Part shown: positions 1 to 6,394 of the stretch, one piece after another
Numbering within the stretch: the first letter of the stretch is position 1
Layout of the letters: every line of letters begins with the position of its first letter
The notes under the pieces: generated by a model
What the model was told of the DNA's origin: nothing
The model's database searches: none
What the model saw: only the letters and a program-made list of their open reading frames with translations
NCBI GenBank assembly: GCA_051649245.1
Contig: JBOFGS010000015.1
Coordinates: 1-11,250 of the forward strand
Source: Brevinema_A sp051649245
GTDB lineage: Bacteria > Spirochaetota > Brevinematia > Brevinematales > Brevinemataceae
Length of the DNA stretch: 11,250 nt
Direction of reading: 5' to 3'
Made by a program: the position numbers and the translations under genes

Positions 1-138
1 ACTAAGATCATTCAAAACCTGATAAGGCGAGCGACCGTTTCTACTCAAAAAAGCCCGATCAGGATTGGGGATTTGCCCCCAAAGTTGGAGTAATTTCTCA
101 CTAATAACCCGATCTATTTTTTTATTGTTGTTTATCAT
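1..138 (-). CDS. Unrecognised protein, N-terminal 46 residues only (cut by window edge)
   Basis: The minus strand is open from an ATG at 138-136 to the left edge without a stop, giving 46 codons; the rest of the gene lies outside. The peptide begins MINNNKKIDRVISEKLLQLW and continues with a proline- and arginine-rich stretch (QIPNPDRAFLSRNGRSPYQV). I do not recognise the family. An AGG lies about eight bases upstream of the ATG, a weak ribosome binding site. A perfect 6+6 palindrome at 146-160 sits directly upstream, as an operator would. The gene is divergent from the small plus-strand genes that follow. Base composition is richer in G+C than most of the window (26 of the first 60 bases), fitting acquired DNA. 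The reading frame is plausible but short. Confidence 0.5.
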   Translation of the reverse strand, partial: MINNNKKIDRVISEKLLQLWGQIPNPDRAFLSRNGRSPYQVLNDLS

Positions 139-145
139 AGTTCGA

Positions 146-160
146 CCTACAGGATGTAGG
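146..160. promoter_or_regulatory. Operator-like palindrome CCTACA-N3-TGTAGG
   Basis: Perfect 6-base arms separated by GGA lie 8 bases upstream of the minus-strand start at 138. A second, looser inverted repeat follows at 166-173 and 205-212 (CAGAAATT / AATTTCTG). The placement between divergent genes suggests repressor or activator binding. No protein can be assigned, and no good promoter was recognised here. Confidence 0.3.
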
Positions 161-270
161 GAGTGCAGAAATTGTACCCAAGGGCATAATAAACATGATG
201 TCAAAATTTCTGTATTCCTTAATTCCTTTTAATTTGTATTTTTGATTGAAGAAGCCACATCGTGGCATAA

Positions 271-731
271 ACAAAGCATTTTATAACCATTTTACAGCAT
301 TTTAATAATTTTGATCCGAGTACTATTTATCTCTTCAAATCCATCGATAAAGACGCTCAAACTAAATTCATCGAACTTATGCTTCAAGTTAAAAAAGAAA
401 TGGGGAGCTCTTTTCAAAAGTTCGAGATTACGAGTGGAAGGAGGAATAATTTGGAGCATGCCGTCTCAGGATTTAGACAACACTTAGAGCTAGATGATCT
501 AAACATAGTTTACACAATAGCTGGACCAACTAGAAGTTATTATTTACTGATTGGAGACTTTTATTATGGTAGAAAAATTAAAGAAGATCGTTTTAATTTA
601 AGTGGTATGAGTACAACCTTCTTGCTTATTGCTCGAAGATCCTCAATAGATCTATAACCAGTCTCAATTATCTTTCTAAAAAAGACGGGGTCACGATCAT
701 TAATTCTCTGCAAAGATACCATAGGAATTAA
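271..731 (+). pseudogene. Frameshifted small gene of unknown function
   Basis: Frame 1 is open from 271 (after a stop at 268-270) to a stop at 655-657. The only ATG near the beginning is at 379 and has no Shine-Dalgarno sequence, yet the codons before it read as sensible protein (DPSTIYLFKSIDKDAQ...), so the original start seems lost or unusual. Frame 3 is then open from 597 to a TAA at 729-731 and also reads as protein (KWYEYNLLAYCSKILNRS...). It ends four bases before the next ATG, as expected for neighbours in an operon. The simplest reading is one gene with a frameshift between about 597 and 657. If the frameshift is not real, the intact part is 379-657, 92 residues. I do not recognise the family; a GDFYYG segment is the most distinctive part. 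Confidence 0.35.
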
Positions 732-734
732 CCT

Positions 735-956
735 ATGGAAACAAACATGCTCCAATTTATCCGAAATATCTCAGATTCTGATGAAGAGTTTCTTGCGATT
801 ATTGAAGAAATAAACAGGTGGATAGCTAATGAAGAAGAACAAAATAGATCACACACTATTTACTTGCCTGCTAACCTCGGAAGGATTAATTTTTCCAGAG
901 ATGAATATCGAAAAGCCATTAGGACAAGCCGTCCTCAGGGTAGAAGAACTAATTAA
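735..956 (+). CDS. Hypothetical 73-residue acidic protein in the Mor-like gene run
   Basis: The ATG at 735 is preceded by AGGA at 723-726, a usable ribosome binding site, and lies four bases after the probable stop of the preceding broken gene. The N-terminal 35 residues are acidic and helical in character (SDSDEEFLAIIEEINRWIAN). The C-terminal part contains IYLPANLGRINFSRDEYRKA, loosely reminiscent of the short beta-strand plus proline segment of Mor-family proteins; that likeness is weak. The last 128 bases overlap another open frame (829-1008) that also reads as protein, so one of the two is probably a relic of a frameshift. No function is assigned. Confidence 0.4.
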   Translation: METNMLQFIRNISDSDEEFLAIIEEINRWIANEEEQNRSHTIYLPANLGRINFSRDEYRKAIRTSRPQGRRTN

Positions 957-1008
957 AGTAATTGATGAAATAAGCCCCACACAGGGCGAGTTAAAACACT
1001 GGCACTAA
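829..1008 (+). CDS. Probable N-terminal half of a split Mor-family regulator
   Basis: This 59-codon frame runs from ATG 829 to TAA 1006-1008; an internal ATG at 901, preceded by AGAG, could be the true start and would give 35 residues. The later part (FPEMNIEKPLGQAVLRVEEL, then a helix ending GELKHWH) has the helical character of the N-terminal dimerisation region of Mu Mor. The stop overlaps the next start as TAATG, and the next frame opens with the strand that follows this helix in Mor. Joined in frame from ATG 901, the two pieces would give about 98 residues, close to the usual size of short Mor-like proteins. Either one base was lost near 1006-1010, or the halves are made separately by translational coupling. 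Confidence 0.4.
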   Translation: MKKNKIDHTLFTCLLTSEGLIFPEMNIEKPLGQAVLRVEELIKVIDEISPTQGELKHWH

Positions 1009-1199
1009 TGTATTATTTTGGTAGAAGAAGCGTTCACATCCCCTCCTTATCCAGTGCAAAACGGCTCATCCGTAACGAAGAGATCTATAGATCTTATAAA
1101 TTAGGATCTTCTTATCAGGATCTATCCACAGAATTTCAAATATCAGAACGATGGATAAGAGTGATCATTGAAATAATGAGAAAACGCTGTAAGAGTTGA
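1008..1199 (+). CDS. Mor transcription activator-like DNA-binding protein, 63 residues
   Basis: The protein matches the C-terminal part of phage Mu Mor in layout. It has a glycine-containing strand with a proline (FGRRSVHIPSL, compare GGGQVYIP in Mor), a helix containing a run of charged residues (RLIRNEEIYRSYKLG), and then a helix-turn-helix (SYQDLSTEFQISERWIRVII). Mor activates the Mu middle promoter, and relatives are common in mobile elements. At 63 residues it is about half the length of Mor and lacks the N-terminal dimerisation region, which seems to be encoded just upstream in another frame. It has no good ribosome binding site, and its ATG overlaps the preceding stop (TAATG), so coupling is likely if it is translated. 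Repeats of TGTCGTCGGT begin 13 bases after its stop. Confidence 0.55.
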   Translation: MYYFGRRSVHIPSLSSAKRLIRNEEIYRSYKLGSSYQDLSTEFQISERWIRVIIEIMRKRCKS

Positions 1200-1211
1200 T
1201 AATATCTATAG

Positions 1212-1490
1212 TGTCGTCGGTAGTGTTTATAATATTTAATAAAATATTTATGTCGTCGGTTATATAGATGCTTTTTGAAGAAAATATTATTGTAAAATTA
1301 GTCTTAAATATCTTTTAAGCTTTATTTTTAGCTGATTAAAAGAATATTAAAATTTAAAATAGTGATGTTTAGGTCTTGTCGTTGGTTCAAGAATTAAATC
1401 TAAATAAAAGAAACCCCCAGATATCGGTTTATTCGATGAATGGGGGATTAAACTTAAATATCACTTATAAAAGTTATAGATGTCGTCGGT
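1212..1490 (+). repeat. Four dispersed direct repeats TGTCGTCGGT (transposon-end-like)
   Basis: Exact copies of TGTCGTCGGT occur at 1212-1221, 1251-1260 and 1481-1490, and a one-mismatch copy (TGTCGTTGGT) at 1377-1386, all on the plus strand. Spacings are irregular (39, 126 and 104 bases start to start), which rules out a CRISPR array or iterons. Transposons of the TniA/TnsB transposase group have several same-orientation binding repeats beginning TGT at each end. From memory, the left end of the type V-K CRISPR-associated transposon ShCAST contains this same ten-base string. No inverted partner (ACCGACGACA) and no transposase are in the window, so this could equally be a relic or a regulator's binding sites. 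Confidence 0.5.
1414..1446 (-). terminator. GC-clamped hairpin, terminator-like for leftward transcription
   Basis: CCCCCA at 1414-1419 pairs with TGGGGG at 1441-1446, and inside it ATCG 1423-1426 pairs with CGAT 1434-1437 across a seven-base loop. Read on the minus strand the stem is followed by TTTCTTTTATTT, a poor but real U-rich tail; on the plus strand no T-run follows. It lies between the third and fourth TGTCGTCGGT copies. It could instead be part of an untranslated RNA. Confidence 0.4.
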
Positions 1491-1729
1491 TAAGGCTTAA
1501 AAGTATGTTATAAAGCTTTATTATTAGGCACTATACGCCACTGTAAAACTATACTTCTCACTCTGCAATAATAAACTACTCATAACAATTCTACAAAAAT
1601 GCAAAAGCAGTTTAGTGACTCAGAATGATTTCTTGTTTAAAAGTACATGTATGATAATCATGCGATACAATAATGCTAAGAGTATATCATATCATATCAA
1701 TAATTAAACAACAGCCAAAATAAAAATTA

Positions 1730-1758
1730 TTGACAAAATAATCTTTTAAATATATAAT
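1730..1758 (+). promoter_or_regulatory. Consensus sigma70 promoter of the polymer operon
   Basis: TTGACA at 1730-1735 and TATAAT at 1753-1758 are both perfect consensus hexamers with a 17-base spacer. Transcription would start near 1765, about 30 bases before the first gene of the operon. Such a strong promoter implies high constitutive expression unless it is repressed. Confidence 0.85.
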
Positions 1759-1794
1759 TTTAAGTATAAAAAGAAAACATTATAGGTGTATTTT

Positions 1795-2463
1795 TTGAAA
1801 ACAATAGCTTTTATTCCAGCAAGAGGTGGTAGTGTTTCTATCCCAAAGAAAAACATTAAACTTCTAAACAACAAACCCTTGATTTATTATGCGATTGATG
1901 CTGCTAACAATTGTGATAAAATTGATACCATAGTTATATCAACAGATTGTGATAAAATCAAAGAAATAGTAAAACAACATCCGTCAAAAAAAATAATCAT
2001 TATTGATCGTTCTCCTGAAGTTTCAACCAATACATCGCCAACGATCGATGTTGTGATAGAATTTTCTGAGCAATATGACTATGAAACTATGGTATTAATA
2101 CAAGCCACTTCTCCATTAACTACACATGTAGATTTGAGTCGAGGTTTAGAAATCTTAAATAATGGGTACGATAGTTGTTTATCAGTAGTTCGAGAGCATC
2201 GATTTGTTTGGGATGAAGAAACACTCAAGCCGTTACACTTCACTCTTCCAAATAAACCACGTCGTCAGGATTGGAAAGGCATCATCGTTGAAAATGGGGC
2301 TTTTTATATGAATACAAAAAAAAATATTATGAAAGATCGGTTTCCTGTTTCTGGAAAAATAGGCTTTGTAGAAATGCATCCTTACTCAGCCTTAGAGATA
2401 GATACTCCAGAAGATTGGCTACTAATGGAATCGTTATTCACAGAAAAGCATCTCGATTTTTAA
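1795..2463 (+). CDS. Acylneuraminate cytidylyltransferase family protein (CMP-acidic sugar synthetase)
   Basis: This family transfers CMP from CTP to a nine- or eight-carbon acidic sugar (sialic, legionaminic, pseudaminic or related acids) in the cytoplasm. The N terminus MKTIAFIPARGGS is the nucleotide-binding loop. VLIQATSPLT (TSPL motif), VENGAFYMN and EIDTPEDW near the C terminus are further family signatures. The 222-residue length is usual. The chosen start is TTG 1795, with AGGTG at 1784-1788 six bases ahead; an in-frame GTG at 1786 would lie inside that ribosome binding site. Oddly, the loop reads GGSVSIPKKN where most members have GGSKGIPxKN, so the conserved lysine is valine. It is the first gene of the operon, 61 bases before the CDP-ribitol synthase. 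No sugar-acid synthase is nearby, so the substrate is unknown. Confidence 0.8.
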   Translation: MKTIAFIPARGGSVSIPKKNIKLLNNKPLIYYAIDAANNCDKIDTIVISTDCDKIKEIVKQHPSKKIIIIDRSPEVSTNTSPTIDVVIEFSEQYDYETMVLIQATSPLTTHVDLSRGLEILNNGYDSCLSVVREHRFVWDEETLKPLHFTLPNKPRRQDWKGIIVENGAFYMNTKKNIMKDRFPVSGKIGFVEMHPYSALEIDTPEDWLLMESLFTEKHLDF

Positions 2464-2524
2464 AATATTTAAGCTATGCTTATATACTTTTATGACCTAA
2501 TATTACGTACAGGAGCTTTTGTTG

Positions 2525-3901
2525 ATGATACGCAAGAATATTGCTATTATTTTAGCTGGAGGATCTGGATCAAGAACAGGGTTAAACAGCCCTAAACAAT
2601 TTTTAAAACTCGCAGGAAAAACAGTTTTAGAACATACAGCTGAAGCATTTGAAAAAAGCAAAGACATTGATGAAATTGCTATTGTAGCGTCATTAGAATA
2701 TCATGACTATATCCAAGAACTCATGCAAAGATCCCAGATCACAAAACTAAAAAAAATACTCTGCAACGGCTTAGAACGATATCATTCTACTCTTTCCGCA
2801 ATCAAAGCTTATGAAGATCAAGCTCATCATGTAAACCTCATTATTCATGATGCTGTGAGACCTCTTGTATCCTCAAGAATCATTAATGATTGTGTTCGTG
2901 CATTAGAAAAATATGATGCTGTAGATACAGCTATTCCGAGTGTTGATACGATTATTGAAACAGATAACAAACATATTATTGATATTCCTATTCGTTCTCG
3001 GTTTTGGAAAGGACAAACACCACAGTGTTTTAAATTAGATATTTTGAAACAAGCTTATGATAGGGCATTATCTGATCCTGAGTTTGAAACAACAGATGAT
3101 TGTAAGACTGTTCACAAATATTGTCCTGAAATTACCATTCATATTGTTGCTGGTGACGAGCATAATATTAAATTGACTTATGTTGAAGATATTTATATTT
3201 TAGATCGATTATTTCAGCTCCGAAGCGAAGAAACATCTACCCAACCACAATTATCATTAAAAGCACTTAAAGATAAAACAATTGTATTATTTGGTGGCAC
3301 AGAAGGAATTGGCAAATCCATACATGATCTTGCTCTAAAATACGGAGCAAATACGCATGCGTTCAGTCGTAGAAATGGAGTTGATATCACTAATATAGAA
3401 GATGTCAGAAATGCTTTGATGTCTATCAAAACACCTATTGATTCTGTGATCATTACTTCTGGAATATTAAAAAAAGAAGCTCTTGAAACAATGTCCTATG
3501 AAGATATTTTAAATGTTATTAATACCAACTTTACAGGAAATATTATCTGTGCCAAAGAAGCTTATCCTTACCTCAAAAAAACTACTGGTTCGTTGTTATT
3601 TTTCACATCCAGCTCTTACACAAGGGGACGTTCTTTTTATGCCCCTTACTCCGCTTCAAAAGCAGCTATTGTGAACTTAACACAAGCACTTGCAGAAGAA
3701 TGGCACCATGATGGTATCAGAGTTAATTGTATCAATCCTGAAAGAACACTCACACCTATGAGAACAAAAGCATTTGGCATTGAAGATCCGTCTACGTTGT
3801 TAAATTCAGAAGATGTAGCATTATCATCATTAAATACAATTCTCCAAAACTTTTCCGGTCAAATCATCGATATAAAAAGGAAAAAAAATGAACAACATTA
3901 A
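2525..3901 (+). CDS. Bifunctional ribulose-5-phosphate reductase / CDP-ribitol pyrophosphorylase (Bcs1-like)
   Basis: A two-domain cytoplasmic enzyme of 458 residues. The N-terminal half is an IspD/TarI-type cytidylyltransferase: LAGGSGSRTG with PKQF (CTP loop), HDAVRPL, KGQTPQCF, TDDCKTV and KLTYVEDIY. The C-terminal half is a short-chain dehydrogenase: GGTEGIG at about 257-263 (NADPH binding) and YSASK with Tyr375 and Lys379 (catalytic). The same fusion occurs in H. influenzae Bcs1/Acs1, which reduces D-ribulose 5-phosphate to D-ribitol 5-phosphate and makes CDP-ribitol; the NPERT...TPMRTK segment also resembles Bcs1 as I recall it. Gram-positive TarIJ uses an unrelated alcohol dehydrogenase. 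The start is ATG 2525, nine bases after AGGAG 2511-2515; in-frame TTG codons at 2519 and 2522 are too close. It overlaps the next gene by 14 bases, so it is cotranscribed. Confidence 0.88.
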   Translation: MIRKNIAIILAGGSGSRTGLNSPKQFLKLAGKTVLEHTAEAFEKSKDIDEIAIVASLEYHDYIQELMQRSQITKLKKILCNGLERYHSTLSAIKAYEDQAHHVNLIIHDAVRPLVSSRIINDCVRALEKYDAVDTAIPSVDTIIETDNKHIIDIPIRSRFWKGQTPQCFKLDILKQAYDRALSDPEFETTDDCKTVHKYCPEITIHIVAGDEHNIKLTYVEDIYILDRLFQLRSEETSTQPQLSLKALKDKTIVLFGGTEGIGKSIHDLALKYGANTHAFSRRNGVDITNIEDVRNALMSIKTPIDSVIITSGILKKEALETMSYEDILNVINTNFTGNIICAKEAYPYLKKTTGSLLFFTSSSYTRGRSFYAPYSASKAAIVNLTQALAEEWHHDGIRVNCINPERTLTPMRTKAFGIEDPSTLLNSEDVALSSLNTILQNFSGQIIDIKRKKNEQH

Positions 3902-4943
3902 ATTTTCTATTATTATCCCTATTTATAATGGTGAAGATCACTTAGAAAAAGCGATCAATTCTGTTTTAGAACAAGAATATAATAGTGATAGAGAAGGTTC
4001 GTTTGAATTAATTCTTGTCGATGATAAATCAACCGATTCAAGTTTAGAGATCATGAAACAATTCGAACAATCCTATTCTTGTATTCGTGTTATACAACAC
4101 GATCAAAATAAAGGCTTATTCGCAGCACGTGAGACTGGATCTCTTGTAGCAAATGGTGACTATATATTGCATTTAGATGCTGATGATTGGTTTGAAAAAA
4201 AATTATTAGCAATGATTATTCCTCTAACAAAAAAAAATCCAGATCTAATCCTTTTTGATGTATTAAGTGTGAAACATTATGGGATTGAAAAAAGCTTTTG
4301 GTGCAATAAAGGTCAACAAACATACTCTCATCATGAGTTGTTTAATGCTCTTTGTAACCAAACTATGACATCTTGGAGTATGTGGGGAAAGGTCTTTAAA
4401 AAAGACTTAGTGATTCAAACATATAAACAAATAAACCTCACACAAAGACTTCTTTTTGCAGAAGATTTATTATTTTTTATTTATTTCAGCTACCAAACTC
4501 AAATCACCTTGCATCTACCATACAATGGATATCACTACAATCTTACAAACCAAAGCATCACTAGAACTAAATTTACTTTAGAGCGATCTACTCATCATTT
4601 AGATAATTTAGAAATTCTTACGAAAAAAATTCATGAATTTTGTACTATGCATGATGTAGCATTTTCACGATTTGATCACATTTATAGCCAACTTTGTCAT
4701 GGATTTTTTCTTGATACTTCTGATCTTGATAATGATGATATTGAAATATTATCACCTAAAATTATGAAGATCTTTGGGAGAGTACTTATCAAAAATCAAC
4801 ATTTTTACGCTAAGTTTAAAAGTAATTTCATCAGACAAAGTTCTGATTATATCATCCATAAGCTATTTCCGACAAACTCTCTACAATACAATTTTATCAG
4901 AAAAATAATATTAAAAATACGTTCTATTATTAAAAAATGGTAA
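3888..4943 (+). CDS. Family 2 glycosyltransferase
   Basis: The first 120 residues are a GT-A fold glycosyltransferase. FSIIIPIYNGEDHLEKAINS is the usual GT2 opening, Asp45/Asp46 in LILVDDKSTD bind the nucleotide, and the DxD motif is Asp97-Ala-Asp99 in LDADDW, coordinating the metal. NKGLFAARETG is another family signature. The remaining 230 residues are less conserved, and no membrane segment stands out, so the enzyme should be cytoplasmic or peripheral; 351 residues is ordinary. ATG 3888 follows AAGG by seven bases and overlaps the preceding gene by 14 bases; the stop overlaps the next start by seven. It probably adds a sugar to, or begins, the ribitol-phosphate polymer. Donor and acceptor cannot be read from the sequence. 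Confidence 0.85.
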   Translation: MNNIKFSIIIPIYNGEDHLEKAINSVLEQEYNSDREGSFELILVDDKSTDSSLEIMKQFEQSYSCIRVIQHDQNKGLFAARETGSLVANGDYILHLDADDWFEKKLLAMIIPLTKKNPDLILFDVLSVKHYGIEKSFWCNKGQQTYSHHELFNALCNQTMTSWSMWGKVFKKDLVIQTYKQINLTQRLLFAEDLLFFIYFSYQTQITLHLPYNGYHYNLTNQSITRTKFTLERSTHHLDNLEILTKKIHEFCTMHDVAFSRFDHIYSQLCHGFFLDTSDLDNDDIEILSPKIMKIFGRVLIKNQHFYAKFKSNFIRQSSDYIIHKLFPTNSLQYNFIRKIILKIRSIIKKW

Positions 4944-6112
4944 CAAATATAATGATAAAAGATTTTTTTAAAAAAATAATGTTTGGCTTTATTGAAAGAA
5001 TACTAAGTCAAACTCGTACAACAAAAAAACTAGCAGAAGCACTTGGTAGCAAAAATAAAATTTTTCAAGAGTGGCTCAACCACAGTACATATAAAAATAT
5101 TATACCATTTGTTATAGTCAATGTTGACAATTATCCGACAAAAAATATAGACACTATCACTACTCACTTTACAGAAAAAATACCCATATACACCATCACA
5201 AGAGAATATGAAGCGTCTCCGATGGAGTATCCCCTTGATGTATGTTTAGATTTAGTCAAGACGCCTGTTATTGTATCTACTGGAGAACATGGATTATTTA
5301 ATATATTATTATCAGATCATCAAAAATTAATTTTTATATGGCATGCTTGTGGAGCTTTCAAACGTATGGGTTCTGTCTATACATCGGGATACAAACATCG
5401 AAAACCAGATTATGTTATTGTAAGTTCAGAATCAGTACGAAAACATTATGCAGAAGCTTTTGAGATAGATATTGATTGTGTTCTTGCACTAGGAATTCCG
5501 AGAACCGAATCTTTTCAAGATCATGAGTATATTGAAAACATCAAAAATAATTTCTTTAATAAATATCCTACTCTAAAAAATAAAAAAATTTATCTCCATG
5601 CTCCAACTTATCGTGAATTTCCATGGCGATCAGAATCAGGTTACAACATAAAAGAAATAGCAGAACTTCTTACAGATGATGAAGTAATTATTTATAAAGA
5701 GCATCCTGCTATTATCAATATGATCAAACAAAACAAAGCTTATTCAGAATTTGTACCAGTTAAAGATAAAATAATCTGTATGAATCAAGAAGATATTCTT
5801 GAATTAACAATTATTTGTTCTGTTATCATGACAGATTATTCTTCTGCTTTTTTTGAAGCAATGCTTTTAGATAAAGCTTGTGTTTTTGTTAGTCAAGATA
5901 TCGACAAATATGAACGTGGTTTTTACTTAAATTATCGAAATGATCTTCCTGGGGAAATTATTGAAAGCGGTAAGGCACAAGATGTTCTTAAAGCCTTACG
6001 AAACGCATCAATAAATCATCCAAATTACCAAACATTTAAAAAATATCATTTAGAATCCTGTGTTGGAAATATTTCCGAACGTATTGCAACATTTATTAAA
6101 CAGATACAATAA
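4937..6112 (+). CDS. CDP-glycerol/CDP-ribitol glycerophosphotransferase family protein (TagF/TarL type)
   Basis: Enzymes of this family (Pfam Glyphos_transf) transfer glycerol-phosphate or ribitol-phosphate from the CDP-activated form to a growing polymer at the inner face of the membrane. Diagnostic segments, in order, are WHACGAFKRMG (His136), HAPTYR (His221), YKEHPAI (His256), and MTDYSSAFFE (Asp300-Tyr-Ser-Ser) followed by a YERGFYLNYRNDLPGEI tail typical of the C terminus. The two conserved histidines known from TagF appear present. At 391 residues it is a single catalytic domain, without the extra domain of larger family members. ATG 4937 overlaps the previous stop (ATGGTAA); ATG 4952 is an alternative and neither has a clear ribosome binding site. 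With CDP-ribitol made two genes upstream, ribitol-phosphate is the likelier substrate. Confidence 0.85.
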   Translation: MVTNIMIKDFFKKIMFGFIERILSQTRTTKKLAEALGSKNKIFQEWLNHSTYKNIIPFVIVNVDNYPTKNIDTITTHFTEKIPIYTITREYEASPMEYPLDVCLDLVKTPVIVSTGEHGLFNILLSDHQKLIFIWHACGAFKRMGSVYTSGYKHRKPDYVIVSSESVRKHYAEAFEIDIDCVLALGIPRTESFQDHEYIENIKNNFFNKYPTLKNKKIYLHAPTYREFPWRSESGYNIKEIAELLTDDEVIIYKEHPAIINMIKQNKAYSEFVPVKDKIICMNQEDILELTIICSVIMTDYSSAFFEAMLLDKACVFVSQDIDKYERGFYLNYRNDLPGEIIESGKAQDVLKALRNASINHPNYQTFKKYHLESCVGNISERIATFIKQIQ

Positions 6113-6142
6113 AATAATCACCATCAATGAGTAATTATTTTT
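6111..6142. terminator. Weak AT-rich hairpin between convergent genes
   Basis: An 11-base imperfect inverted repeat (AAAATAATCAC / GTAATTATTTT, one mismatch) with a 9-base loop ends in a T-run on the plus strand. It spans the 22-base gap between the end of the polymer operon and the end of the minus-strand small gene. The low GC makes it a weak terminator, if it acts as one. Confidence 0.35.
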
Positions 6143-6293
6143 CTTTCATATTGATATTTTTTCCACATTTTTTTTGAGGATTTGCACAAGAACATGTTGA
6201 ACAAGGATCTTGAGTAAACAATAATTTAAGACAACTGTACAACCCCCAAATAACTAAAGGGCTAATAAGAGTTAACACCAAGATATTTTTCAT
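6135..6293 (-). CDS. FeoB-associated Cys-rich membrane protein-like, 52 residues
   Basis: The minus strand encodes a 52-residue protein from ATG 6293-6291 to TAA 6137-6135, with AGGA placed six bases before the start. Residues 4-27 form one hydrophobic membrane span (ILVLTLISPLVIWGLYSC). A short cytoplasmic or periplasmic tail follows with Cys31, Cys34, Cys36 and Cys43 (PCSTCSCAN...KKCGK), plus Cys21 within the span. This is the layout of the small FeoB-associated Cys-rich proteins found beside ferrous-iron transporters, thought to help FeoB or bind metal. In those operons the gene usually lies downstream of feoB on the same strand; here it is divergent, 160 bases from feoA, with its own promoter. 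The family assignment rests on size, membrane span, cysteine pattern and context. Confidence 0.72.
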   Translation of the reverse strand: MKNILVLTLISPLVIWGLYSCLKLLFTQDPCSTCSCANPQKKCGKNINMKEK

Positions 6294-6336
6294 TAAAAAT
6301 CCTTATTTATTGATTTATTTAATCACTATATACTAT

Positions 6337-6366
6337 ATTATAGTTAATAGGAGAGATATATTTCAA
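6337..6366 (-). promoter_or_regulatory. Promoter of the Cys-rich small gene, with overlapping palindrome
   Basis: On the minus strand TTGAAA (6366-6361) and TATAAT (6342-6337) are separated by 18 bases, and transcription would start about 37 bases before the ATG. The -10 element lies inside a perfect palindrome ACTATA-T-TATAGT at 6332-6344, which could be an operator. No good Fur box is recognisable. Confidence 0.6.
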
Positions 6367-6394
6367 GAAATACATAGAAAAATATTCTAAGATA

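Larger units (their letters stand above)
1200..1794. other. Gene-free AT-rich spacer between mobile-type DNA and the polymer operon
   Basis: No convincing gene is seen on either strand. The stretch holds the TGTCGTCGGT repeats (1212-1490), a hairpin at 1414-1446, a near-identical pair AAGCTTTATT(T/A)TTAG at 1317-1331 and 1513-1527, a pair of ACTATAC at 1530-1536 and 1548-1554, three tandem ATATC units near 1684-1698, and the promoter at 1730-1758. The abrupt fall in G+C relative to the genes on the left marks a composition boundary. Confidence 0.7.

Noticed and set aside
1212..1490. CRISPR array
   Set aside because: The repeats are only 10 bases and spacing is irregular (39, 126, 104); no cas gene is present.
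1651..1661. Fur box ATGATAATCAT upstream of the polymer operon
   Set aside because: Only the central nine bases match the 19-base consensus; the flanks do not, and the site is about 70 bases upstream of the promoter.
2525..3300. Housekeeping IspD of the isoprenoid pathway
   Set aside because: The domain is fused to a short-chain dehydrogenase and lies in a phosphopolyol operon, as in Bcs1, not in an ispDF context.
3214..3453. Minus-strand frame inside the CDP-ribitol synthase gene
   Set aside because: It is a shadow of a clearly conserved plus-strand gene, with no ribosome binding site or family features; the minus-strand frames inside feoB were dropped for the same reason.
6332..6344. Fur operator in the feo intergenic region
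   Set aside because: The ACTATA-T-TATAGT palindrome does not resemble the GATAATGATAATCATTATC consensus; kept only as an unassigned palindrome.
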